From the NCBI RefSeq assembly GCF_905220995.1, contig NZ_CAJNBJ010000019.1:1-64000 (forward strand): a stretch of DNA of 64,000 bases, written 5' to 3'. Every line of letters starts with the position of its first letter. Within the stretch, counting starts at the first letter, position 1. The notes below the pieces were generated by a model, which did not search any database, was not told where the DNA came from, and saw only the letters and a program-made list of their open reading frames with translations. Position numbers and translations under genes: made by a program. Source of the stretch: Nitrospira defluvii. Its GTDB lineage: Bacteria; Nitrospirota; Nitrospiria; Nitrospirales; Nitrospiraceae. Positions 34,058-42,768 of the stretch are shown here, piece by piece.

Positions 34058-36139
34058 TTAGGTGGCGTGAAACAGCCCCGCCTCCAGTCCGAACCGGAGA
34101 TACTCCTGCAATCGGATCTTCAAGTTGTCTTCCCGCTGCGGTGCGAAGACATCGTGAAAGACGCCCATTTCAGCTTCATCCTCCGCCCCGCGCCTGATTT
34201 CCTCCGGGCAATGTCCGGCCAATTGCCCGTACGCCGCTAACCCATACCGACGAGCCGAAAAAGCCGGCCTGACACGCGCTTGCGTCGCCAGCGTGATGGC
34301 CTGCGTTTCCGGGCCGGTGAGGCTGCCCTTCGGTTGATCGGCCTCCAACAACGCCGCCTCCACGGCCAGATCCGGCTGGCAACGGTAGCGGCGCGGCACG
34401 ATCGAATTCAGCGGCACAAAGGAAAACCGGCAACAGCCTTGCTGGTTTTGATCGGACCAGACCGGATGACTCCAGCTGTCGCCGTTGGTGAGGGCAGCCG
34501 CGAAGATCGTGTTCGAGGCAAGATCCAAGCGCTTCGTATGCACCTTGCCCATGACCGTACTATTCACGATGCTCAGGACACCCCCGGCACCCAAACCGTC
34601 CAGGGCTGCGTAGGCCACCCCGGTCGGCGACGTCGCATCGACCAGCGAATTCGTGATCGACACCTCGGTATTGTCCACGGCGCGAAGGCCACCCAGTACA
34701 CAGTGGTCGATCTCGACGGTCGTGCCTTCTCGCTCAATGACCAGCGATGGAGCTGACGGCGACAGGGGCTCCCCTTCACTCGTCAGGCCCAGCCCCGGTA
34801 CCAACGTGCAATGGCGTAGTCGCAAGATACGGGTTCCGACCGGGCCCGCTGCCGTCACCCGCACCCGCCCGCCCGTGATGAGGAGCCCGTTCAAGGTCAA
34901 TTCCGCTCCCGGTGCCAAGGTGATCGTCCAGTCGCCGTTGAGTACCAGGGTCGGCCGATGTTCGTTGGCGGCGCGCACCTCCACCTTCGCAGCGGCAGGG
35001 AGATTCAGGCTCAACGCTTCCGCATAACGCCCGCTATCGTCGATCTGCACGATGCCGCCGGCCTGTGCCGCGGTCAGTTCCGCTTGCAGGATCACTCCCT
35101 GCGTGACGGAGGCAAACCCGCCGCCGAGCGCAAAGGTCTTCCCTCGCTCGTACGATCCGCCGCCGGTCGGCATACTGAACCCATAGTGATACGTCACGCG
35201 TAGATTGACCGGCGGGGTTCCCGGCGGGACGGCGATCCGCCCCAGCACCGGATCAATCGACACCTTGCTCACCGGGAGGTGCGCCCAACTTGGGCCGTCG
35301 TCCGACAAATTGCAGACCTGTACCTGATTCACACTCGTGTCCAGATTGTCCGCCTCCAGAAACAGGCTCAGCTGCGGGCCGTAGTACTGCGCAAGATACC
35401 GATCCAGCACCCTGCGGCTGATCGGCTCCGGCACATGCAATGGTTCGGCCAGATGCGCGATGTCGGTCTCCGCTTGTGGTCTGGTGAAGAGCTGCTGGTT
35501 ATTTCCCAAGGGACTGAACAGAAACCGTTCATCGTCCACTCGACATACAGGGGAACGGCGCACCGCGAAGGCATCCAATCGCCAGAGGAACAGACCGATG
35601 TTGGGGATGTTGTACCGCCCCTGCTGGGTTTCAATACGCCGCATGTCGACGGAATGGGCAATCCCGTTAAAGGCCGTGTCGCGCCGCTCCAAGGCTTCCC
35701 AATTCCGCAGATCGACGGTGACCAGGTTGGTGGGACGCACGTGGTTCATGTATTGGCTGGTTTCGAGCCACTGGAAGAACTCCACGACACGCGCGTTCCA
35801 CCCGGTGACATCCCGGGCCAGTTGTTCGAGAACGGTTGCCGTGCCCTTTCGCCGACGATAGGCAATCGTGTTGGCCACCTCCGCACGAGCGCTCCTCGTC
35901 CGGTCGGTCACCCCGTGCAGGGTGCGGTAACCGATCAGATCCCCGATGTAGGGGGCCACCCAATCAGCGCAGGTTTCTATGAACTGATCGTCATAGAGTT
36001 GGTCGAGATTCTCCCGCAGCACCGCGATGTCTTCGGCCAGCACCTCGCACAGGGCACGTAATGCGTTCCCCTGCTCCGCATCGCGCATGCGGTAGATCGC
36101 GGGGAGCAGCTGGTACAGTTTGTCTGCTTCTGGATTCAT
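34058..36139 (-). CDS. Tail protein I-like baseplate protein with beta-helix insert
   Basis: A 693-residue protein. The N-terminal 150 residues resemble phage tail protein I (LYQLLPAIYRMRDAEQGNAL, YIGDLIGYRTLHGV, RTRSARAEVANTIAYRRRKG). A middle part (about 380-560) has beta-helix-like repeats (LVLNGDWTITLAPGAELTLN and others). The C-terminal VFAPQREDNLKIRLQEYLRF recurs in eCIS baseplate proteins. It overlaps the upstream J-like gene by 4 bases (ATGA). It probably connects the baseplate to fibres. Confidence 0.78.
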   Translation of the reverse strand: MNPEADKLYQLLPAIYRMRDAEQGNALRALCEVLAEDIAVLRENLDQLYDDQFIETCADWVAPYIGDLIGYRTLHGVTDRTRSARAEVANTIAYRRRKGTATVLEQLARDVTGWNARVVEFFQWLETSQYMNHVRPTNLVTVDLRNWEALERRDTAFNGIAHSVDMRRIETQQGRYNIPNIGLFLWRLDAFAVRRSPVCRVDDERFLFSPLGNNQQLFTRPQAETDIAHLAEPLHVPEPISRRVLDRYLAQYYGPQLSLFLEADNLDTSVNQVQVCNLSDDGPSWAHLPVSKVSIDPVLGRIAVPPGTPPVNLRVTYHYGFSMPTGGGSYERGKTFALGGGFASVTQGVILQAELTAAQAGGIVQIDDSGRYAEALSLNLPAAAKVEVRAANEHRPTLVLNGDWTITLAPGAELTLNGLLITGGRVRVTAAGPVGTRILRLRHCTLVPGLGLTSEGEPLSPSAPSLVIEREGTTVEIDHCVLGGLRAVDNTEVSITNSLVDATSPTGVAYAALDGLGAGGVLSIVNSTVMGKVHTKRLDLASNTIFAAALTNGDSWSHPVWSDQNQQGCCRFSFVPLNSIVPRRYRCQPDLAVEAALLEADQPKGSLTGPETQAITLATQARVRPAFSARRYGLAAYGQLAGHCPEEIRRGAEDEAEMGVFHDVFAPQREDNLKIRLQEYLRFGLEAGLFHAT

Positions 36140-38988
36140 TGGACCGCCTTCAGTTGAGTCAATGAGCCGGGATCAAGCAACAACAGTTCCGCCGCCGGCA
36201 TGACCCCGTCCGCACCCATAGCCGGGCGATCGGCGATCAGACGCGGCTGAATCGCCGGTAGCGTGTGGTCTGTGCGCGCGAACCGGTCCAGATCCACCGC
36301 CACCACACCGGGAACGGCCTGGATTGCGGCGATCACCTCGCTCAGCGCAACGGGCTGCCCGAACGCCCTCGCCTCAAAGGCATACCGTTGCCCAAGATCG
36401 ACCGATATGGCGTCCATCACGACGTTGCTGACATGCTCCGGATCGATCGTCACCGTGCCGTCGATCTCAAACCAGGCCTGCCGATAGGGCTTCACGGTGA
36501 ACGCGACAAACGGATCACCGTACGTGCGCAGGGACTCCTTCAACTTCGTGATAACGGAACCGTCCTCCGTCAATACCTCTCCATCCGGACCGGCGACTGT
36601 GAGGAAGATGCTCCGCTTGCGGCCATCCCAGACCCAGACGGCTTGGGCCTTGGCGACACCGGAAAAGGTCCTGGCGAAATCTTCATAATCTTGCAGCGAC
36701 ACGGCACGCTCCATCGTCAGGACGGTCAGCGGCGCGTTCGTGCGGGCATCGTCCCTCGACTCCGGATCTTCAGCCCCCTCCGCAGCCTCCGGATTCAGCA
36801 CGCCCTTCAACCCGAGCGGTCGGCTCATCAGCAAGCTCAATTGTCCGGCTCGCACGAGCCCTCCGAGGCCCGTTCCCTTCCGGTACTCCGCCCGCACGTT
36901 GTTCTGGCCGGTCGGCAACCGCGCCCCCGTGATCCCGTCGCCGAATCGGATGGTGGTACGCCCCTCGTCGTCCCGCCTGGTGATGTAGATGCGCTCGGTG
37001 GGGCCATGCCCGTAGAAAAACGGGACTTCTTCCCACAAGACCTCATTGACGTAGACCTTCAGCGTCGAGGTCGAACCGTCCGGCGTATCGGCCCCAACAT
37101 AGGTGAGAGGTGGTTGCCGCAGCGTGAAGTGCTGATAGGGTACGGCCGCGTCACCGCTGCCTAACGGTTCCCTCACACTTTCGCCGTGAGTGGCGGCGGC
37201 GACGTTGGCGTTGATACGAACCGTTGTGCGCGCGTACACGTTGACCAGCGCCGTGGCGAGTTGGACGGTCGTGCGATCGCGATCCTGAGCGATGCTGGTT
37301 CCGATCGCTTCGTCGATGAAGGCGATCTCGCTCACCGTGTCATCCGCATCAGACGGAGGTAGCATCTCGATGGCTCCGGCGCTGATGTTGACGTACCCGA
37401 TTTGTCCGTCTCGATCCATGACCTGCAGTCGCAGCAGAGGCGGAGCCGAGTCGGTCAGCGCCGCGCCGAACTCCGACGGGGTAAGCGCCGTGAGCACGGA
37501 GCCGGCAACGGTCATGGGCGGCGCGACCAGGGAAAGCATGTCTCCGACCGTGAGAAAGACAACCTCACCAGAATCCAGCATGAGGATGGGGGGCAGCTCA
37601 ATATCAGGCACATCCGGCAGGTCCGGCGGACTCGGAACATCACCAGGAAGATCGAGGGGCAGGCGTCTTCGTTTTGACGTGCGAGGAACGGCGGTGATGC
37701 GGATGCGCTGACGCGTTCCGCTTACCGCGAGCGGGCGTCCCGGCATCAGGCCGTCGACCAGTTGATCGAATGACAGCTCCTCACCATACACCGGATACAG
37801 AAGCGGCAAGGCCGCCGGCGTCAACTCCTCGTTCTGAGCCGCGATCGTCATCGTGCGCAGCAGATCCAATTTCGAATCGGCATCCTTGGCCCAACCGGCG
37901 CTGAGGGTCAATTGAGTTCCATTGCCGGCGATGCCATACCGGGCCACCGAACGATGGACGACATCGGACACCAGGGCAAAGGTCCAGATGCGAGAGCCAG
38001 TACCCGGATCGTCTTGTTCGACGACGACGACACTGTCCTTCAGGATCTTGTCGTTGCGGCTGCTGAGGGTGATGCGCGTCACCGTCTCACTGGCGTCCAA
38101 CGCCCACTCGCTGAACGTGCCCTGAAATACACCGCTGCTGTATTGCGGTTGTAATGGCGCATTGTGCCCGAACGGCGAAGCGATCGTCCGCATGACGTAG
38201 ACGCCCGGCCTGGTCGCGGCGATCGTCCCGGCACTGCTGGAAAGTGTGGCAAGCAGCACCTGTGTACTCTTACGCTCGAGATGAGACATGACGCCGGTCA
38301 CGCGACGGATCGACGCCTCAAACCCACTGCCGGTGTCTGTCACTATCAGTAGCACCTCCCCGACCGTGAGACCGACATTCGTGCCCGCCACCCATAACTC
38401 CGTCATGTTCCAGCTGAGGAGTTGCGATGCTGTCTGCTGCGCCCGGAGGGCGTTCCATTCCGTTCTGGCCTGGATGGCCTCGATGGTCTCGAACGTCTGC
38501 GGTTGTTCATCCGGCCCCGGAACACTTTGCACCTTGGTCCCAATCGCCAACGTGATCGGCTGGACGGCTTGTTGCGGCAGGCCAGGGTGCTCTTCCAGCG
38601 TGAAGGCCAGATGTGTGGCGGCAGCGAGCCCAGGACCAAGTTGATACCCGAGCAGGCGCGACTGCTCAAGAATCGAGAGGCGCTCCGTGGCGGTCCGCAG
38701 ATAGGATTCGTTGGCGATGCGCTCCTGGTAGAAAGTGAGGATGTCGCCGGTCATGGCCCACGCATCCAACAGCGCGATGGTGAAATCATCGTCATCGCGC
38801 GTCCTCAGCCCCCGCAGAACCGTCCAGCGACTGTCAGACAACCGCGCCTGGAGGCTCTGCCGGAATGTCTGGTACGTCCCGACGCGATAGGCGATCGCCG
38901 ATAGGCCCGGTCGGTTAAAGAGCAGGCCGGGAGTGGCAGCCTCGATACCGGCGCAGCAGCCGCATTCGTTTCGAACGTCCTGACTCAT
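36136..38988 (-). CDS. Baseplate J-like wedge protein (Afp12-like)
   Basis: A 950-residue protein starting MSQDVRNECGCCAGIEAATP, with an N-terminal segment typical of eCIS J-like subunits (DSRWTVLRGLRTRDDDDFTI, ALLDAWAMTGDILTFYQERI). It has baseplate J/gp47 features near the C-terminus (TVLTMERAVSLQDYEDFART and FGDGITGARLPTGQNNVRAE). It should form the baseplate wedge with the previous J-like protein. The start overlaps the upstream stop (ATGA), with GGAGGAGG just upstream. Confidence 0.85.
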   Translation of the reverse strand: MSQDVRNECGCCAGIEAATPGLLFNRPGLSAIAYRVGTYQTFRQSLQARLSDSRWTVLRGLRTRDDDDFTIALLDAWAMTGDILTFYQERIANESYLRTATERLSILEQSRLLGYQLGPGLAAATHLAFTLEEHPGLPQQAVQPITLAIGTKVQSVPGPDEQPQTFETIEAIQARTEWNALRAQQTASQLLSWNMTELWVAGTNVGLTVGEVLLIVTDTGSGFEASIRRVTGVMSHLERKSTQVLLATLSSSAGTIAATRPGVYVMRTIASPFGHNAPLQPQYSSGVFQGTFSEWALDASETVTRITLSSRNDKILKDSVVVVEQDDPGTGSRIWTFALVSDVVHRSVARYGIAGNGTQLTLSAGWAKDADSKLDLLRTMTIAAQNEELTPAALPLLYPVYGEELSFDQLVDGLMPGRPLAVSGTRQRIRITAVPRTSKRRRLPLDLPGDVPSPPDLPDVPDIELPPILMLDSGEVVFLTVGDMLSLVAPPMTVAGSVLTALTPSEFGAALTDSAPPLLRLQVMDRDGQIGYVNISAGAIEMLPPSDADDTVSEIAFIDEAIGTSIAQDRDRTTVQLATALVNVYARTTVRINANVAAATHGESVREPLGSGDAAVPYQHFTLRQPPLTYVGADTPDGSTSTLKVYVNEVLWEEVPFFYGHGPTERIYITRRDDEGRTTIRFGDGITGARLPTGQNNVRAEYRKGTGLGGLVRAGQLSLLMSRPLGLKGVLNPEAAEGAEDPESRDDARTNAPLTVLTMERAVSLQDYEDFARTFSGVAKAQAVWVWDGRKRSIFLTVAGPDGEVLTEDGSVITKLKESLRTYGDPFVAFTVKPYRQAWFEIDGTVTIDPEHVSNVVMDAISVDLGQRYAFEARAFGQPVALSEVIAAIQAVPGVVAVDLDRFARTDHTLPAIQPRLIADRPAMGADGVMPAAELLLLDPGSLTQLKAVQ

Positions 38989-41468
38989 TTCCCTCCTCCC
39001 AACGTAATGGTCAAGCGGCCGTGCTCCGGGAAGTTGCGGTCATTGTCGAGGCGGGGAATCTCCAATGCGGCCATGTCCAGGCGTCCACCATCGAGCCCTG
39101 TCGTCTCCGGCACCCCCTGCCGCTGAAATGTCCGCACCTCCACCGACTCCACGCCGGTGACTTGATGGGCGGCCCCGTAAATCGCACTCAGGTACACCGG
39201 CTGCCCGAAGGTCCAGCGATCCGGATGGAAGAGGCCTTGCCGTCCGTCCGGCAAATCGCGGTTGCTGAGGACGCCGAGCAACTCACGCTCGACATCACTC
39301 CGGAAATGATCGGACCCCACGCAGACGTGCAGATCAATCTCCAACGACACGAACTGCGGGCCGTCAATTTCCACATCATGACCGGCCATGCGATACCGCT
39401 CCACATGCGCCCGAATGTCTGTCTCGAACTCGTCCGATAGACCGGCGCCTCCCTCACGATCGACCGTCACAAACACCGTGTGCCAACTCCCCGTCCAACG
39501 AAACGTGGCGGCAGCCCGCTGCACGTCGGCTCGACGTTCGGTCACCTCGGCGTAATCCGCTTCTGTCACGGCTCGCTCTTGCACGCGATAGGCCACCGGT
39601 GCGCGCTGACGCACGTCCTGCAACGATTCGGGATCCTGCCCACCGACGGCCGGTAAGGGATTGCGCACCAGGGTGATTTCGGGTATGGCACGCGCAATGT
39701 GGACCAGCGAATCCGCCCCGATATTTCCCGCGCGGCCGTTTCCGACACGATACTGAGCCGTAAACGCGGTGCCGGTTTCAGGCCGGCGACCATGGACGTC
39801 GTCTCCAAAACGGATCGCGCCGCTGCCGTCATTGTCGACCTCGACGACATACTCATCTGCCTCCGCACCGCTGTTCAGGAGGTCTCGCCGCGCCGTCCAG
39901 ATCGTCGTCTCCGTGCCGTTGATTCCCGTCAGGCTGATGGACGGCTGCACCGCTCGCAGGTCCCACTGCAACGCGGCCCGGGCCGAGTTCACATGGTCGT
40001 ACGCAGGCCCTACATGCGCGAGCGGTCCCTTGGAAAGACTCGGCCGAAAGCGCGGTGGAACCGGCTCACGCGTGGACAGGGCGCATCGATCCGCCTCCTT
40101 CGACCGGGGCATGAAGAGAAACGGCTCCGGCACGGCCCCCAATTCCTCCCCTGCCAACGTCACCCCATGATCCGCCAAAACCAGATTGCCTCTCGCCACA
40201 CTGACGGCGTCACGATATCCAGTGCTCGTGGCGGCGGAAAGACACAATGGAAACGGCAAAGCATCTTCCTGATGCCACGTGATGTCAGTAATCAGCTGGT
40301 TCGTCACCGGATCGGTGAGCGGCCCACCCCCCGTGGCTGTCGCAACAACGCGATCCAACCGTACGACATGCCGTCTGGTGGGATCGGCATCTGAGGACGA
40401 GCCGGTTTCCGGACCGATGACTTCTTCAAACAGCAGGATCATCCCCGGCGTGAGCGCCGGATGATGCCCGGCCAGTGTGGCCGAGATCGCGCCTGTGGGA
40501 AGGCAACAGCGTTCGTCGCTCCAACTGTAGAACCGCAGCTCATTATGGTCGGCAAAGAGAGATTGGAGAGGCTCCATCGTTTCGAAGATGATCTCTCCAC
40601 GCTCATAGACGCGCGGATCGTCGGCGATGGCGGTAAGTTGTCCCTGGATGCGCGTCGTCAACTTGGTGCCGATGGGAATGGCCGGGTCGGCGGGATCAAC
40701 ACGAACCACATCCGCTGAGACCTGAACATGCACCCAGGTTCTCGCGTTACATCCCTCGCTCACGTAATAATCCATCAGCCGGGCGTGACGACGGACGGAG
40801 ACGCGGCGCCGCGCCGTGCCCAGATACGCTTCAGTTGCGACAGCATCCTGCTGGTAACTCAATTGATCGGCGGTGTAGGCCAGCGCCTCCACCAACATAA
40901 CGCCAAGATCAGCGGGACTCCGTTCCTTCCATTGCGGCATCAGTGCCGACATCCGGTCGAGCATGACCCGCCGGAAACTCGCATAGTCTTTGGCCAGATA
41001 ATCGATCACCGACGCCGGTTCCGGCACCGTCGGGCAGATCTGTTGCGACGCACAGTCGAAGGGACTCGGGCATTCGACCTTGAACGAAAACTCAATCGTC
41101 GCCAGGTGCGGGTCGATTCCAGGAGGCACCGCATCGTTCAAGGCATCGGTGACCACACGCAGCCTGTACGTCGAGAAGTCGCCGGGTTGATCCACTTCGA
41201 CGGTCAGGACGTCGGCGGATGGCCCGCCGCCGGCGACCACAGACAGCACATGAAACGTGGTGACGCGCTCACCGCCTTCGATCCTGATGTTAGCCGGCGC
41301 CAGCGTCAACGTCCCCAACGGCTTCACAAAATGCAGTTCAAGTTTCCGTTGGCGGTCGGCTTCCGTCGGCGCGCTGTGATCAATGACTTCCAGAAAATCA
41401 ATCCCGTTCAGTGTCGGATGATTCCGGACCGCCTCACGACGCCGCTCGTCGCAACAGGAATACCTCAC
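38985..41468 (-). CDS. Baseplate J-like wedge protein (Afp11-like)
   Basis: An 827-residue protein. Typical segments are DYLAKDYASFRRVMLDRMSA, DLGVMLVEALAYTADQLSYQ and QDAVATEAYLGTARRR, then the J-domain GAIRFGDDVHGRRPETGTAF, YRVQERAVTEADYAEVTERR and the C-terminal LFHPDRWTFGQPVYLSAIYG. The start is a GTG at 41468 overlapping the TGA of the gp25-like gene, with GGAGG upstream; 41 upstream in-frame residues, antiparallel to the gp25 sequence, are excluded. It builds the wedge with the next gene product. Confidence 0.88.
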   Translation of the reverse strand: MRYSCCDERRREAVRNHPTLNGIDFLEVIDHSAPTEADRQRKLELHFVKPLGTLTLAPANIRIEGGERVTTFHVLSVVAGGGPSADVLTVEVDQPGDFSTYRLRVVTDALNDAVPPGIDPHLATIEFSFKVECPSPFDCASQQICPTVPEPASVIDYLAKDYASFRRVMLDRMSALMPQWKERSPADLGVMLVEALAYTADQLSYQQDAVATEAYLGTARRRVSVRRHARLMDYYVSEGCNARTWVHVQVSADVVRVDPADPAIPIGTKLTTRIQGQLTAIADDPRVYERGEIIFETMEPLQSLFADHNELRFYSWSDERCCLPTGAISATLAGHHPALTPGMILLFEEVIGPETGSSSDADPTRRHVVRLDRVVATATGGGPLTDPVTNQLITDITWHQEDALPFPLCLSAATSTGYRDAVSVARGNLVLADHGVTLAGEELGAVPEPFLFMPRSKEADRCALSTREPVPPRFRPSLSKGPLAHVGPAYDHVNSARAALQWDLRAVQPSISLTGINGTETTIWTARRDLLNSGAEADEYVVEVDNDGSGAIRFGDDVHGRRPETGTAFTAQYRVGNGRAGNIGADSLVHIARAIPEITLVRNPLPAVGGQDPESLQDVRQRAPVAYRVQERAVTEADYAEVTERRADVQRAAATFRWTGSWHTVFVTVDREGGAGLSDEFETDIRAHVERYRMAGHDVEIDGPQFVSLEIDLHVCVGSDHFRSDVERELLGVLSNRDLPDGRQGLFHPDRWTFGQPVYLSAIYGAAHQVTGVESVEVRTFQRQGVPETTGLDGGRLDMAALEIPRLDNDRNFPEHGRLTITLGGGK

Positions 41469-41833
41469 GCTCCGCCTCCTTGCACGAACGTCCCGACCAC
41501 GCGGGCACCGCTCCCCCTGATCACATACTGCACGGTGACCCGCAACGTCGAATCCATAGTTTCCACCTGCACCGACTCCACCACGATCCATTCGCTGAGC
41601 CAGCGCTGCAACGAGCTCTGTACCAGCACCTGCGTCGTGGCGGCCAGCACCACACTGTTGGGCGAGAAGACCACCTGCAGGAGCCCGCTGCCGAAATCCG
41701 GTCGCATCACCCGCTCACCGGGATGGGTGAACAGCACCTGCTCGATGAGGTCGCGAATGTGGTCGGCCTCGTCCGTCCCGGTGGTCCGGCCTCGCGCGTC
41801 GAACCGATATGGAAAATCGAGTTGCGCCATCAT
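41465..41833 (-). CDS. gp25-like baseplate wedge protein (Afp9-like)
   Basis: A 122-residue protein of the GPW/gp25 family: MMAQLDFPYRFDARGRTTGT, IRDLIEQVLFTHPGERVMRP and DFGSGLLQVVFSPN are typical. It starts the sheath polymerisation platform in the baseplate. Its ATG overlaps the TAA of the PAAR-like gene by one base (TAATG), showing coupling. Confidence 0.88.
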   Translation of the reverse strand: MMAQLDFPYRFDARGRTTGTDEADHIRDLIEQVLFTHPGERVMRPDFGSGLLQVVFSPNSVVLAATTQVLVQSSLQRWLSEWIVVESVQVETMDSTLRVTVQYVIRGSGARVVGTFVQGGGA

Positions 41834-42156
41834 TACATCCCCGTCACTCTTGTTTGCGTCACCGTCGGAAGCAGCGGCGTGCCGGACGGCGCGCATATCG
41901 CCTGACTATCGATCAACAACAGCGGCAGGCCGTTGCTGGTCACTCTGGTGGCGGCCGTGATGTATTGCGCAGTGACGCAGGGACCGTTCGCGGCTGCGGG
42001 GGGCGGCAAAGTACAACCGGCTACGACGTAGAGACTGTTCATCGGCACGGTCGGTTGCCCGCTGACAAGCACGCGTGGATTCGGCACCACCGGCATCGCC
42101 TGTCCCGCATGCGCACACATAACGGTGGCACCGAGATGAAGCAGAAATCCTGGCAT
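41833..42156 (-). CDS. PAAR-like spike tip protein (Afp10-like)
   Basis: A 107-residue protein, MPGFLLHLGATVMCAHAGQA onward, with Gly/Pro-rich turns and Cys/His at tip positions (C14, H16; later two Cys in CTLPPPAA and QAICAPSG). This resembles eCIS PAAR-like (DUF4280-type) tips that bind a metal ion and sharpen the spike. It lies directly after the spike gene, separated by a palindromic repeat region. Confidence 0.8.
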   Translation of the reverse strand: MPGFLLHLGATVMCAHAGQAMPVVPNPRVLVSGQPTVPMNSLYVVAGCTLPPPAAANGPCVTAQYITAATRVTSNGLPLLLIDSQAICAPSGTPLLPTVTQTRVTGM

Positions 42157-42171
42157 GGTCTCTCCTTAGGT

Positions 42172-42246
42172 TTCAGCTGTCAGCGTTCAGGTATCAGCTA
42201 TCAGCGGCTTCCTGACAGCTGAACGCTGACTGCTGATGGCTGACCG
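42172..42246. repeat. Inverted TCAGC-rich repeat between spike and tip genes
   Basis: CAGCTGTCAGCGTTCAG (42174-42190) and CTGAACGCTGACTGCTG (42219-42235) are inverted repeats matching at 16 of 17 positions. Between and around them lie further TCAGC/GCTGA units (TATCAGCTATCAGC). It can form a long hairpin in the 96-base gap of an otherwise tightly packed operon, and may modulate expression of downstream genes. Similar TCAGC-type tracts occur in some bacteria as small dispersed repeats. Confidence 0.7.
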
Positions 42247-42252
42247 CTTCAT

Positions 42253-42768
42253 TCAAATGATCGTGAGCGCGCCGTTGTTGATGGTCACCGCCGGTCCAAC
42301 GAGCGTCACCATCGCGCCCTTGCCGTTTTGAATGTAGATCCCTGTATCGTTCACGATGAGCGTGGCGCCGGTCGCGCTCTTCAGCATGATGCCGCCGGTC
42401 GGACCCGGCACGTCGCTGATCACGATCGCATTCTGAGCGGCCGTCTGAATCACCATGTTCGGGCTGACCGGGATGCCCGCCAACCCCAGAGCCGGCACTT
42501 CAGCCACACTGCCGTACCAACACCCGCTCCAGATCGGGTAATCCGGATTCCCCTGCTCAAACTCCACCCACACCCCGGAGCCGATCTGCGGCAGCATATA
42601 CACGCCCATCTGCTTCCCGCCGGCGGGAAAACAGGGCATGGCCCATGAGGTCGGAATCAATCCCGCCACATCCGGCACTTGAACTTGCAGCCGCCCCATC
42701 TGCATGGGATCGATATTGTTCAGCACCGTGCCGCGATACTTCCCGTAGTAGGTCTGTGCGTCGTTCAT
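42253..42768 (-). CDS. Baseplate spike protein with gp5-like OB fold
   Basis: A 171-residue protein. An N-terminal OB-type domain (YYGKYRGTVLNNIDPMQMGR and LQVQVPDVAGL, VYMLPQIGSGVWVEFEQGN and YPIWSGCWYG) is characteristic of gpV/VgrG OB folds. It ends in a short beta-helix-like repeat region (GGIMLKSATGATLIVNDTGI, VGPAVTINNGALTII). It should trimerise as the membrane-puncturing spike. The start overlaps the hub gene's stop by 4 bases. Confidence 0.85.
   Translation of the reverse strand: MNDAQTYYGKYRGTVLNNIDPMQMGRLQVQVPDVAGLIPTSWAMPCFPAGGKQMGVYMLPQIGSGVWVEFEQGNPDYPIWSGCWYGSVAEVPALGLAGIPVSPNMVIQTAAQNAIVISDVPGPTGGIMLKSATGATLIVNDTGIYIQNGKGAMVTLVGPAVTINNGALTII

Noticed and set aside
40728-41960. 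A 410-codon plus-strand open frame
   Set aside because: It overlaps the J-like and gp25-like genes on the other strand and has no domain-like sequence.
42172-42246. Possible CRISPR-like repeat tract
   Set aside because: Units are short, in inverted orientation and without equal spacers; it is a palindromic repeat. No CRISPR array or cas gene was seen in the window.
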